A DNA stretch of 6,621 bases. It comes from Candidatus Krumholzibacteriia bacterium (GTDB taxonomy: Bacteria > Krumholzibacteriota > Krumholzibacteriia > Krumholzibacteriales > Krumholzibacteriaceae). The notes beneath the pieces were generated by a model that did no database searches, had not been told where the DNA came from, and saw only the letters and a program-made list of their open reading frames with translations. The stretch covers positions 1-6,621 of the forward strand of contig JAPLKY010000049.1 in assembly GCA_026387805.1 (NCBI GenBank), given 5' to 3'. Shown here one piece after another: positions 1 through 5,662 of the stretch. The position numbers and the translations under genes were made by a program. Position 1 is the stretch's first letter. Every line of letters begins with the position of its first letter.

Positions 1-1
1 G

Positions 2-1420
2 GCGATCCTCGTCACGGTGAACCCCGCGTACAAGACGCACGAACTCGAGTACGGGCTCAAGAACGCCGAGGCGCAGACGCTGATCCTCATACCGCGGTTC
101 AAGAGCTCGGAGTACGCGCAGATGATCAATCAGCTCGTCCCGGAGCTCAAGGAATCGCGGCCGGGCGAGCTCGTGTCGCGTGCGTTCCCGCAGCTCAAGA
201 CGATCATCATGATCGGGTCGGAATCCCACCCCGGCACGCTCCCGTGGGCCGAGTTCATGAAGAAGGGGGAGAGCGTCTCCGACGGCGAGCTCGCCGAGCG
301 ATCGGGCGATTGCGACTTCGACGACGTCATCAACGTGCAGTACACCTCGGGAACGACCGGGCTCCCGAAGGGCGCGAGCCTCACGCACCACAATATTCTC
401 AACAACGCGTACTTCGTCGCGGAGGGAATGCACCTCACCGACAAAGACCGGCTCTGCATCCCGGTGCCTCTCTATCATTGCTTCGGCATGGTGCTCTCGA
501 GCCTTGTCTGCGTGACGCACGGCGCGACGATGGTGTTTCCGTCCGAATATTACGACGCGCTTCTCGTGCTCGAGGCGGTCGAGAAGGAACGCTGCACGGC
601 GCTCCACGGCGTGCCGACGATGTTCATCGCGGAGCTCGAGCACCCCGATTTCAAGAAATTCGATCTCAGCTCGCTCCGCACGGGCGTCATGGCGGGGGCT
701 CCCTGCCCGATCGAGCTCATGAAGCGCGTGAACGACCTGATGCACCTGAGCGAGATCACGATCGGCTACGGCGAAACCGAGGCCTCCCCGATCGTCACCC
801 AGACGCTCGCCCGCGACACGCTCGAGCGGCGCACGGAGACGGTCGGCCCCGCGATCCCGCACACGGAGCTCAAAGTCGTGGACCCGGCGACGGGGAAGAC
901 GGTGCCCGTCGGCGAGCAGGGGGAGATCTGCGCGCGCGGCTATCAGATCATGCGCGGCTACTATAATAATGAGAAGGCGACGAAGGAAGCCGTCGACGAA
1001 GCGGGTTGGCTCCACACGGGGGATATCGGCCTCATGCGCGAGGACGGCGCCTTCAAGATCACGGGCCGCATCAAGGACATGATCATCCGCGGCGGCGAGA
1101 ACATCTACCCGCGCGAGATCGAGGAGTTCCTCTACACGAATCCGAAGATCCGCGACGCCCAGGTCATCGGTGTCCCCGACCGCAAGATGGGGGAGGAGAT
1201 CTGCGTTTGGATCCAGCTCAGGGAGGGGGAGTCGTCGACCGAGGACGAGATCAAGGAATGGTGCAAGGGCCGCATCGCCCACTACAAGATCCCCCGCTAT
1301 GTGAAGTTCGTCACCGAGTTCCCGATGACCGTCACGGGGAAGATCCAGAAGTTCAAGATGCGCGAGATCTCGATTCGCGAGCTCGGGCTCGAGGACGCCG
1401 CGAAGATCAAGATGGCGTGA
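2..1420 (+). CDS. AMP-forming fatty-acyl-CoA synthetase (ACSF2/FadD-like), 5' partial
   Basis: This family activates a carboxylic acid, usually a medium- or long-chain fatty acid, to acyl-CoA through an acyl-adenylate in the cytoplasm. The frame is open from base 2 and enters mid-domain (AILVTVNPAYKTHELEY), so the GTG at 17 is not a real start; relatives have about 550 residues and roughly 75-90 N-terminal ones lie outside the window. Counting from the GTG, the ATP-binding P-loop YTSGTTGLPKG is at 109-119, the A5 motif YGETEASP at 251-258, the adenylate-binding GWLHTGDIG at 330-338, the hinge GRIKDMIIRGGENIYPREIE at 350-369, and the C-terminal GKIQKFKMRE at 441-450 with catalytic Lys442. All core motifs are intact, so the enzyme is probably active. 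The best match is the ACSF2-type branch; chain-length specificity cannot be read from the sequence. Codons are strongly G/C-ending, unlike the mobile DNA downstream. No partner gene is visible. Confidence 0.95.
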   Translation, partial: AILVTVNPAYKTHELEYGLKNAEAQTLILIPRFKSSEYAQMINQLVPELKESRPGELVSRAFPQLKTIIMIGSESHPGTLPWAEFMKKGESVSDGELAERSGDCDFDDVINVQYTSGTTGLPKGASLTHHNILNNAYFVAEGMHLTDKDRLCIPVPLYHCFGMVLSSLVCVTHGATMVFPSEYYDALLVLEAVEKERCTALHGVPTMFIAELEHPDFKKFDLSSLRTGVMAGAPCPIELMKRVNDLMHLSEITIGYGETEASPIVTQTLARDTLERRTETVGPAIPHTELKVVDPATGKTVPVGEQGEICARGYQIMRGYYNNEKATKEAVDEAGWLHTGDIGLMREDGAFKITGRIKDMIIRGGENIYPREIEEFLYTNPKIRDAQVIGVPDRKMGEEICVWIQLREGESSTEDEIKEWCKGRIAHYKIPRYVKFVTEFPMTVTGKIQKFKMREISIRELGLEDAAKIKMA

Positions 1421-1423
1421 GGT

Positions 1424-1493
1424 GGCACTGACACGCTCGCTCCGAACTCAGTCGCAGAGCCTCCAATGAGTTCGTCGCGAGCGTGTCAGCGCC
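1424..1493. terminator. Large inverted repeat just after the acyl-CoA synthetase stop (possible terminator)
   Basis: GGCACTGACACGCTCGC (1424-1440) is matched by GCGAGCGTGTCAGCGCC (1477-1493), complementary at 16 of 17 positions with a 36-nt loop. It begins 4 nt after the synthetase stop codon. The first copy of the 58-bp tandem unit lies in the loop and right arm. There is no T-tract, so this is not a standard intrinsic terminator; it may end or stabilise the transcript, or simply belong to the repeat family. Confidence 0.4.
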
Positions 1494-1676
1494 TTGGCGA
1501 GAAATCCAGTCGCAAAGCCTCCAATGGGCCCGTCGCGGAAATGTCCGCGTCCTGGTGGGGAGCCCAGTCGCAGAGCCTCCAATGGGCTCGTTCGCGGGAA
1601 TGTCCGTCCCTGGTGAAGAGCCCAGTCGCAGGGCTCCAATGCGCTCGTCGCGGGAGTGTCCGCGCCCTACCCAATC
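1449..1676. repeat. Tandem array of a 58-bp GC-rich unit, four copies
   Basis: The core CAGTCGCAGAGCCTCCAATG starts at 1449, 1507 (one mismatch), 1565 and 1623 (one base shorter), so the period is exactly 58 bp. The DNA between cores is also related from unit to unit (C/TGTCGCGGRAATGTCCGYGYCCTGG-like), including a small hairpin that is perfect in unit 2 (CGCGGA-AATG-TCCGCG, 1534-1549). The last unit is shortened and runs into the IS91-like remnant around 1670. Every frame across it is repeat-derived and none looks like a protein. I do not recognise the family; it behaves like an intergenic tandem repeat, not a CRISPR. Confidence 0.85.
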
Positions 1677-1766
1677 GCACTGAGGCACATCCAGTTTAAG
1701 CACGCCGACACGCCGCCTCCGCGCTATCATCCTCCGCCCCGGCTCTGCCGGTCGCCTCTCGGGTGA
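1677..1766 (+). pseudogene. IS91-like transposase, C-terminal 29 codons only
   Basis: Reading from 1677 gives ALRHIQFKHADTPPPRYH followed by PPPRLCRSPLG and a TGA at 1764-1766. The copy at 5663-6028 reads ILRHLGFKHADTPPPRYH in the same place and ends identically. Only the extreme C-terminus survives; the zinc-ribbon-like CPRCGG segment and the catalytic part are absent. It follows the 58-bp repeat array directly and is certainly non-functional. Confidence 0.7.
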
Positions 1767-2038
1767 GCCGGAAACTCCGCACACATGGTCTCATTTTCCC
1801 GCCCCGCGTTGGGCGAAGCCTGCCCGGGCGGGGCGCCCGCCTCGCGCCCGGTGTCTGTTTGTCTGCCCAGGGATTGATAATTTCTCAGCGGGAGCCGTGG
1901 GGGGCTCAATGAAGCCGGACCACCGGTCATCCGGAGACACCCGCCGGGCCCGCATGCCCGCAATTGCCTCGATCTGCCCCCATCCGGCCGCCACCCCGGC
2001 CGCGCGAGGATCTTGACGCGGAATCGAATTTCCTATAG
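1677..2038 (+). mobile_element. IS91/IS801-like element remnant, copy A (3' end only)
   Basis: This segment aligns at about 85% by eye with 5939-6300, at a constant offset of 4262 bp and in the same orientation. It contains the last codons of the transposase gene (to 1766) and about 272 bp of non-coding 3' end, finishing in both copies at GAATCGAATTTCCTATAG. A hairpin CGGCCG-CCACCC-CGGCCG at 1985-2002 is kept in copy B, with one change in the loop; it lies about 36 bp from the end. Hairpins near the 3' terminus are typical of IS91-family origin ends. Everything 5' of about 1677 has been lost, so this copy cannot move on its own. Confidence 0.75.
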
Positions 2039-2039
2039 A
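2013..2039 (+). promoter_or_regulatory. Possible outward promoter at the end of IS91-like copy A
   Basis: TTGACG (2013-2018, 5/6 to the -35 consensus) and TATAGA (2034-2039, 4/6 to the -10 consensus) are 15 bp apart, shorter than ideal. They sit at the tip of the IS remnant and point into the secreted-protein gene, whose start would be about 45 nt downstream. Copy B has TTACAC in the -35 position, so the better box is specific to copy A. This is inferred from consensus only. Confidence 0.35.
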
Positions 2040-2089
2040 GAGAGTTTGTGTTGCTGCTGTCACTATGTAGTTATGCTAGGAGGTCCACC

Positions 2090-3274
2090 ATGAAAGGACT
2101 GGTTTGTATTGCTTCTGTCGCTATGGCTCTGGCAATTCTCTTTCTCTCCACTTTTCCGTGTTTGGCCATCGAACTCAAATACATAGAGAATTTCACGACG
2201 ACGCACTTCAAAGACGCACTGAATGCGACGGCCTTTACGCAGACCGGACAAAAGAAGCTCAGCCAGGCCGAGATTTTCGAGCTTATCGCCACGCTCCCGG
2301 GTAACTTCAAGAGCCAGCTGGAGTTCAGGCGCACGCTGGCGGGGCTTGCCAAAACCGGCCACCCGGAGGCCATAGACGCCATCTGCTGCTGTATAACCGA
2401 CCAGAAGTACGATGGCTGGAAGGCGAAGGAAGCGGGGCTAGTTCTGCGCGGCTATAGCTTGGAAAGGGCAACCGTGGAAAGGGCGGTCGGCAATCTTCAG
2501 GCCGCAATCGACAAGGGCGAGTTGTCCCCCGCGGGCATGAACATCGCAAAGGAGACGCTTGTTTCGATGGAGTCAAAACTTAACTCCGGCAAAACTACCG
2601 GAAACGAATTCATGAATTCCCCTGCGACGCCAGCTTTCCTGAAGAAGCAGACCCCCGAAGAGTGCATAAACATACTGAACTCACCGGCCGAAACGAAGCA
2701 AGCGCAGGAGAAGCAGGCGATAGCGGTCGTGTCCCTATTCGGGAGCCTGAGACCCGGCAGTAATAGGTCGTATACGGAGCTGGACTATCTCGCGAAGTCG
2801 AGGACGTCCACGCTGAAAAAGGATGTCGGATACAAAAAAGACGTGCGGACGGTCTTCGACGAAATCTTCAAGGCCTCGCTTTCGGAAAAAAATGCGCTCC
2901 TTGCCAAGGAGGCGACGCAGCTTTTCAAGGATAGGATAAACACGGTAGAGAGTATGCTGACCATCAACAACGTTTTCATGCGGGGGACGCCAAGAGAAAA
3001 GATGAAGGCACTCGAACTCCTCCGGGATGCGCAGAGTCTCGGGGACTCACTAAGTTCGTCAGTCGCGGTCCTTTTCATGCTCGAGGGAGTCCAGGACAAA
3101 GACCCAGGGGTCAGGGCTTTTGCAGCCGAGGCGCTTGTCACGTTCATAAACAAACACCCGCAGGCATACGAGGGGGAACTTGGCGTTAACTGGGACTGGA
3201 GCGAATTACGTTCCAAGGTCAAATCCCCCCCATATGACGCGTTGAAGGAGATAAGCGACACGCTGGAAAAGTAG
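2090..3274 (+). CDS. Secreted protein of unknown function with HEAT-like helical repeats
   Basis: I do not recognise this 394-residue protein. The start at 2090 is chosen because AGGAGG lies at 2078-2083, 6 nt upstream, and because it places a signal peptide at the N-terminus; an in-frame upstream TTG at 2048 would bury it. Residues 1-26 (MKGLVCIASVAMALAILFLS then TFPCLA) have a short basic start, a hydrophobic core and an A-x-A-like CLA cleavage site; the Cys at 24 follows Pro, so it is not a good lipobox. The mature protein looks alpha-helical. A helix pair at about 80-102 (LAGLAKTGHPEAIDAICCCI) and one at about 305-357 (FMLEGVQDKDPGVRAFAAEA) resemble HEAT repeats, which usually mediate protein contacts; no catalytic motif is visible. 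It is probably periplasmic or extracellular. It lies between an IS91-like end and an IS3 element and looks like cargo; its codon use is less GC-biased than the synthetase gene. Confidence 0.8.
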   Translation: MKGLVCIASVAMALAILFLSTFPCLAIELKYIENFTTTHFKDALNATAFTQTGQKKLSQAEIFELIATLPGNFKSQLEFRRTLAGLAKTGHPEAIDAICCCITDQKYDGWKAKEAGLVLRGYSLERATVERAVGNLQAAIDKGELSPAGMNIAKETLVSMESKLNSGKTTGNEFMNSPATPAFLKKQTPEECINILNSPAETKQAQEKQAIAVVSLFGSLRPGSNRSYTELDYLAKSRTSTLKKDVGYKKDVRTVFDEIFKASLSEKNALLAKEATQLFKDRINTVESMLTINNVFMRGTPREKMKALELLRDAQSLGDSLSSSVAVLFMLEGVQDKDPGVRAFAAEALVTFINKHPQAYEGELGVNWDWSELRSKVKSPPYDALKEISDTLEK

Positions 3275-3500
3275 AACGACGCGGAGGTCAAGACGTTCGT
3301 AAAATAGACTCTCTCCTCAATCCGGGAATCCGCGAAGACGTATGCAACGGGGAGTTCATATCCGAATACAAAAAGCTGGAACGCGACTGGCAAATCAGGG
3401 GGAAGGCTGGTTCAAGGATGGGGGCAAGAACAACGGATTGATGGGAAATCTGCCCCCGGAAGAGTATGCAAACCAGCATAAAATCGATAAACTGTCGTAA
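3275..3500 (+). pseudogene. Decayed coding tail downstream of the secreted-protein gene
   Basis: Coding-like peptides continue after the TAG at 3272-3274 but in shifting frames. The same frame reads NDAEVKTFVK to a second TAG at 3305-3307. The next frame reads KIDSLLNPGIREDVCNGEFI then SEYKKLERDW and stops at 3441. A third frame reads WFKDGGKNNGLMGNLPPEEY then ANQHKIDKLS and stops at 3498-3500; it could also be opened by ATG 3342 as a 52-residue ORF, but no ribosome site precedes that. I infer either a frameshifted extension of the upstream gene or the remains of a separate small gene. From 3501 to the IS3 end at 3641 I see nothing recognisable. Confidence 0.35.
3385..3429 (+). repeat. Direct repeat DR1, coding-like DWQIRGKAGS segment
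   Basis: GACTGGCAAATCAGGGG and the following bases to 3429 match 4946-4990 at about 36 of 45 positions, without gaps. Both copies translate in one frame as DWQIRG(K/R)AGS, and several differences are synonymous or K/R, which suggests a common coding ancestor. The pair brackets the IS3 element but is not its target duplication, being 212 bp and 76 bp from its ends. Confidence 0.6.
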
Positions 3501-3641
3501 GAGAACACTCTATAGTGGTGCAAAACCGTTGTAAAATCGGATTCGATAAAATAGAGAAATTCAGCAAAATCAGGACTTGATATTTAGGTGTAGGTGAAAG
3601 TTGAAGTAAAAACAGGTGCGCCTCTAACCATGACCTTTGAG

Positions 3642-3654
3642 TGACGTGACCCCC
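3642..3654 (+). repeat. IS3 element left terminal inverted repeat (IRL)
   Basis: TGACGTGACCCCC pairs with the right end after a one-base gap. Similarity becomes patchy further inward (ATCAG against TACAG). Confidence 0.75.
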
Positions 3655-3677
3655 TAGTTCGGATCAGGGCTGTGAGT

Positions 3678-3683
3678 TATAAT
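3678..3683 (+). promoter_or_regulatory. -10 box for the IS3 transposase genes
   Basis: A perfect TATAAT lies 27 nt upstream of the orfA ATG and about 36 nt inside the left IS end. No good -35 hexamer is present 16-18 bp upstream (TAGTTC at 17 bp), so the resident promoter would be weak, as is usual for IS elements. The orfA ribosome site is AAGGGGG at 3697-3703. Confidence 0.45.
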
Positions 3684-3710
3684 GCAGCCGATCGAAAAGG
3701 GGGTTTTTCC

Positions 3711-3989
3711 ATGCCCAGGAAGCGGTTTACTGCGGAACAGATCATCACAAAACTTCGAGAGGCCGAGGTTCTTCTCTCCAAGGGCCAGAAGGTTGGGGAG
3801 GTGTGCCGGCAGCTCAATGTGAGCGAGAACACGTACTTTCGGTGGCGCAAGGAATATGGCGGTCTGGATGTTCAGCAGGCGAGGCATCTGAAAGAGCTCG
3901 AGAAGGAGAACGCGAGGCTGAAGAAGCTGGTTGCTGATCTATCTCTGGATATAGCGATCTTAAAAGAGGCGAACCGGGGAAATTTCTGA
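3711..3989 (+). CDS. IS3-family transposase OrfA (helix-turn-helix protein)
   Basis: This 92-residue protein (MPRKRFTAEQIITKLREAEV...) is the DNA-binding half of an IS407-type transposase and recognises the element's ends. A helix-turn-helix lies at about 27-47 (VGEVCRQLNVSENTYFRWRK), followed by a leucine-zipper-like coiled coil at about 60-84 (LKELEKENARLKKLVADL) used for multimerisation. The ATG at 3711 is preferred to an upstream GTG at 3672 because AAGGGGG lies 7 nt before it and the family begins with MPRKRF. The last codons, AAT TTC before the TGA, form part of a slippery heptamer, so a minority of ribosomes should normally continue into orfB. Length is normal and no lesion is visible. 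Confidence 0.93.
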   Translation: MPRKRFTAEQIITKLREAEVLLSKGQKVGEVCRQLNVSENTYFRWRKEYGGLDVQQARHLKELEKENARLKKLVADLSLDIAILKEANRGNF

Positions 3990-4009
3990 GTCCGGCGCGT
4001 CGCCGCCGG
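3980..4009 (+). promoter_or_regulatory. Programmed -1 ribosomal frameshift signal (A AAT TTC plus stem-loop)
   Basis: The heptamer A AAT TTC (3980-3986) is in the correct X XXY YYZ phase of orfA and is followed at once by the TGA stop (3987-3989). After a 5-nt spacer, CCGGCG (3992-3997) pairs with CGCCGG (4004-4009) around a 6-nt loop. Slipping back one base continues as LSPARRRRAVEHVCGELGVS, the conserved OrfA-OrfB junction of this IS group, which independently confirms the site. This is how IS3 elements make the OrfAB fusion. Confidence 0.8.
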
Positions 4010-4019
4010 GCGGTCGAGC

Positions 4020-4835
4020 ATGTGTGCGGTGAGCTCGGGGTCTCGGAGAACCGGGCGTGTAGAGTTGTTGAGCCAGCCGCGATCGACGCAGCGGTACGAG
4101 CCTCGGCTGGGCGATGATGAGCCGCTGCTCGTGAAGAGGATCATCGCGCTTGCGACAGAGTACGGCAGATACGGCTATCGCCGGGTGACGGCGATGCTCA
4201 GGAGAGAAGGGTGGTGCGTGAACCACAAGCGGGTGGAACGTATCTGGCGTCGGGAAGGCCTAAAGGTGCCGAAGCGGCAGCCCAAGCGCGGCCGACTATG
4301 GCTCAATGACGGCTCCTGCATCCGCCTGAGGCCGGAGTACCGTGATCACGTCTGGTCCTACGATTTTGTGCATGAGCGCACTCATGACGGGAGGCCGCTC
4401 AGGATACTGACAGTCATCGATGAGTACAGCCGGGAGTGTTTGGCTCTTCGTGTCGAGAGACGGCTCAGCTCGCATGATGTGTTGATGACTTTGGCGAAGC
4501 TGTTCATAGAGAGAGGGATGCCGGATTACTTGCGATCGGACAATGGGGCCGAAATGACGGCGAAGGCGCTGCGGAGCTGGCTGCAGCGGCTCGGAGTCAA
4601 GACGCTGTTCATCGAGCCGGGCAGTCCCTGGGAGAATGGATACAACGAGTCGTTCAACGGCAAGCTCAGAGATGAGCTCTTGAACAGAGAGATCCTCTAC
4701 ACGTTGTGGGAAGCCAAGGTCCTGGTGGAGCGATGGAGAGAGGAGTACAATCGGGTTCGTCCACACAGCTCTCTGGGATATCGGCCGCCGGCGCCGGAGG
4801 CAATGGAGCCACCGCCAATCGAACAGGCGGTTTGA
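4020..4835 (+). CDS. IS3-family transposase OrfB, DDE catalytic domain, with a frameshift near its 5' end
   Basis: This is the rve-type integrase domain that cuts and joins the IS ends. Counted from the ATG at 4020, an HTH_21-like segment (YGRYGYRRVTAMLRREGW) is at about 48-65 and the DDE triad is D115 (WSYDFV), D174 (LRSDNGAEMT) and E210 (NGYNESFNG), with exactly 35 residues between the last two. The C-terminal RPHSSLGYRPP is typical. The conserved region should begin at 3986 in the -1 frame (LSPARRRRAVEHV...RACRVVE) and run into QPRSTQRY, but that frame ends at 4115-4117. CC at 4073-4074 where one C is expected shifts the remainder into orfA's own frame. The first 19 or so residues from 4020 are therefore out-of-frame sequence, the ATG has no clear ribosome site, and the fusion cannot be made as sequenced. 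It is best regarded as a disrupted gene. Confidence 0.88.
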   Translation: MCAVSSGSRRTGRVELLSQPRSTQRYEPRLGDDEPLLVKRIIALATEYGRYGYRRVTAMLRREGWCVNHKRVERIWRREGLKVPKRQPKRGRLWLNDGSCIRLRPEYRDHVWSYDFVHERTHDGRPLRILTVIDEYSRECLALRVERRLSSHDVLMTLAKLFIERGMPDYLRSDNGAEMTAKALRSWLQRLGVKTLFIEPGSPWENGYNESFNGKLRDELLNREILYTLWEAKVLVERWREEYNRVRPHSSLGYRPPAPEAMEPPPIEQAV

Positions 4836-4857
4836 GTCTCAGAGCTGTACAAATCCC

Positions 4858-4869
4858 GGGGGCACGTCA
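4858..4869 (-). repeat. IS3 element right terminal inverted repeat (IRR)
   Basis: GGGGGCACGTCA is the reverse complement of TGACGTGCCCCC, matching the left end apart from one missing A. It lies 23 nt after the orfB stop, a normal distance for IS3 elements. Confidence 0.75.
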
Positions 4870-4945
4870 ATTACCTCTGATCTCGTCATATTCAGAGAAC
4901 ATGTACAGCAAGAGTCATTTCATACGGATGAATTTGCAAGAGCCA

Positions 4946-4990
4946 GACTGGCAAATCAGGGGTAGAGCTGGTTCATGATCTGGGTCAAGA
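4946..4990 (+). repeat. Direct repeat DR2, coding-like DWQIRGRAGS segment
   Basis: This is the second copy of the segment at 3385-3429, sharing GACTGGCAAATCAGGGG and GCTGGTTCA. Here the frame ends at a TGA (4976-4978) directly after AGS. It lies just upstream of the ribosome site for the small membrane protein at 5013, so it could form part of that gene's leader. Confidence 0.6.
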
Positions 4991-5012
4991 GCCATGCAAG
5001 GAGGAGCTTAAA

Positions 5013-5237
5013 ATGGAATTAGTATGGGGAATTACTTGTTGTCTAAGCACTATCGCGTTAGTATTTTGTCTAAAAAAGATAGTCATAGAAGTGAATAGAG
5101 AAGAGCTGGTTAGAGCATCTGGCCTAGGATCCGGCTTTTTTCGATGGAAGAAGATTGCCAAATGGGTAATTCTAGCACTGTTTGCCCTGTCATTTAGCGT
5201 GGGGTCGTGTGAGAATCTGTTGTTTTTCAGAGGCTAG
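5013..5237 (+). CDS. Small two-helix membrane protein of unknown function
   Basis: I do not recognise this 74-residue protein. The start is well supported by AAGGAGG at 4998-5004, 8 nt upstream of the ATG. Residues about 3-20 (LVWGITCCLSTIALVFCL) and about 47-66 (KIAKWVILALFALSFSVGSC) are hydrophobic and long enough to span the inner membrane, separated by a charged loop (KKIVIEVNREELVRASGLG). Four cysteines are present, two adjacent in the first helix. Codon use is AT-rich, unlike the synthetase gene, which suggests foreign origin. A second small membrane-protein gene lies 68 bp downstream in the same direction. Toxin, immunity or regulatory roles are all possible, and nothing here decides between them. 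Confidence 0.6.
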   Translation: MELVWGITCCLSTIALVFCLKKIVIEVNREELVRASGLGSGFFRWKKIAKWVILALFALSFSVGSCENLLFFRG

Positions 5238-5305
5238 ATTTATGAATAATATATTAGCAGATCCTGCAGAAGACCCGCACCTGTGAGGGATTAGAAAGGG
5301 TAAAA

Positions 5306-5455
5306 ATGCGTAACCCAGCATGGGCGTTTTGGCTGACCTGGTTTATTATCATTTCTATGTTCGGTATTATTGGATGGCGGAAGGGATTGATAGTCCTAGT
5401 AACATATTTCGTTATTGGCACTATTATTAACTTGATAAAAGATAATCGGCATTAA
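5306..5455 (+). CDS. Very small two-helix membrane protein of unknown function (49 aa)
   Basis: The ORF begins MRNPAWAFWLTWFIIISMFG and ends NLIKDNRH. AGAAAGGG at 5293-5300 provides a plausible ribosome site 5 nt before the ATG. Residues about 5-22 and about 28-43 are strongly hydrophobic, separated by the basic turn GWRKG, so a helical hairpin in the membrane with positive charge in the turn is likely. Composition is AT-rich like the neighbour at 5013, and a dyad that could end the transcript follows at 5483. The paired gene order suggests a small operon, but the function is unknown. Its shortness leaves some doubt that it is expressed. Confidence 0.45.
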   Translation: MRNPAWAFWLTWFIIISMFGIIGWRKGLIVLVTYFVIGTIINLIKDNRH

Positions 5456-5482
5456 CTCAAATGCAAAGTAACTTCTATTAGA

Positions 5483-5509
5483 AAATAATAGGAATCATTC
5501 CCATTATTT
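5483..5509. terminator. AT-rich dyad after the small membrane-protein genes
   Basis: AAATAATAGGAAT (5483-5495) and ATTCCCATTATTT (5497-5509) are inverted repeats with one mismatch. As RNA this would be an 11-bp stem with an ATCAT loop. It lies 28 nt after the 49-aa gene. There is no clear T-tract, so it could be a weak terminator in either direction or an operator-like palindrome. The remaining non-coding DNA from 5510 to 5662 shows nothing I can identify. Confidence 0.35.
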
Positions 5510-5662
5510 ATTGAAATACTACACGAACATTCCTTTATGTTTATACCCGTTTTTAAGTGCGGGATGACCAGCCTTGCGGCAGATCAGAAGCATCTTTCTG
5601 AGTGTGCCCGAACGTTTGTCATGCTAATGATACATCCATAATATAGATGCGGCGGTAGTAAT

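Larger units (their letters stand above)
3642..4869 (+). mobile_element. IS3-family insertion sequence (IS407-like), 1228 bp
   Basis: The element carries orfA, a frameshift signal and orfB in the usual IS3 order. Its ends are imperfect inverted repeats: TGACGTGACCCCC at 3642-3654 and GGGGGCACGTCA at 4858-4869 (reverse complement TGACGTGCCCCC, one base shorter), both with the TGA...TCA tips normal in this family. A length of about 1.2 kb is typical. The flanks (TGAG on the left, ATTA on the right) give no 3-5 bp target duplication, although looser similarity exists (ATGACCTTTGAG against ATTACCTCTGAT). The transposase is broken by an indel in orfB, so the copy is probably inactive. Confidence 0.88.

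Noticed and set aside
244..966. Long open frame in a second plus-strand frame inside the synthetase gene
   Set aside because: Arginine-rich translation caused by high GC; the correct frame contains all adenylate-forming motifs.
1449..1680. CRISPR array
   Set aside because: The sequences between the 20-bp cores are related to each other from unit to unit, the period is a fixed 58 bp with only four copies, and no cas gene is present. It is a tandem repeat.
1407..2063. Several overlapping open frames on both strands across the repeat array and IS91 tail
   Set aside because: They encode only repeat-derived low-complexity peptides or sequence conserved because the DNA itself is duplicated (the same peptide ends recur at 5989-6258). 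No ribosome sites or protein-like conservation.
2785..3393. Minus-strand 202-residue open frame
   Set aside because: It is antisense to the secreted-protein gene, which has a signal peptide and a strong ribosome site; the antisense frame has neither.
4844..4909. 8-bp inverted repeat GCTGTACA / TGTACAGC across the IS3 right end
   Set aside because: One arm lies in the IS and the other in the flank, 50 bp apart; most likely chance.
4706..4978. 90-residue open frame overlapping the orfB end and IS right end
   Set aside because: It overlaps orfB in another frame and crosses the IS end; only its last residues (DWQIRGRAGS) are of interest and are reported as a repeat.
5242..5286. 14-codon ORF MNNILADPAEDPHL between the two small membrane-protein genes
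   Set aside because: Too short to support, with only a weak AGAGG upstream and no feature of a leader peptide or attenuator nearby.
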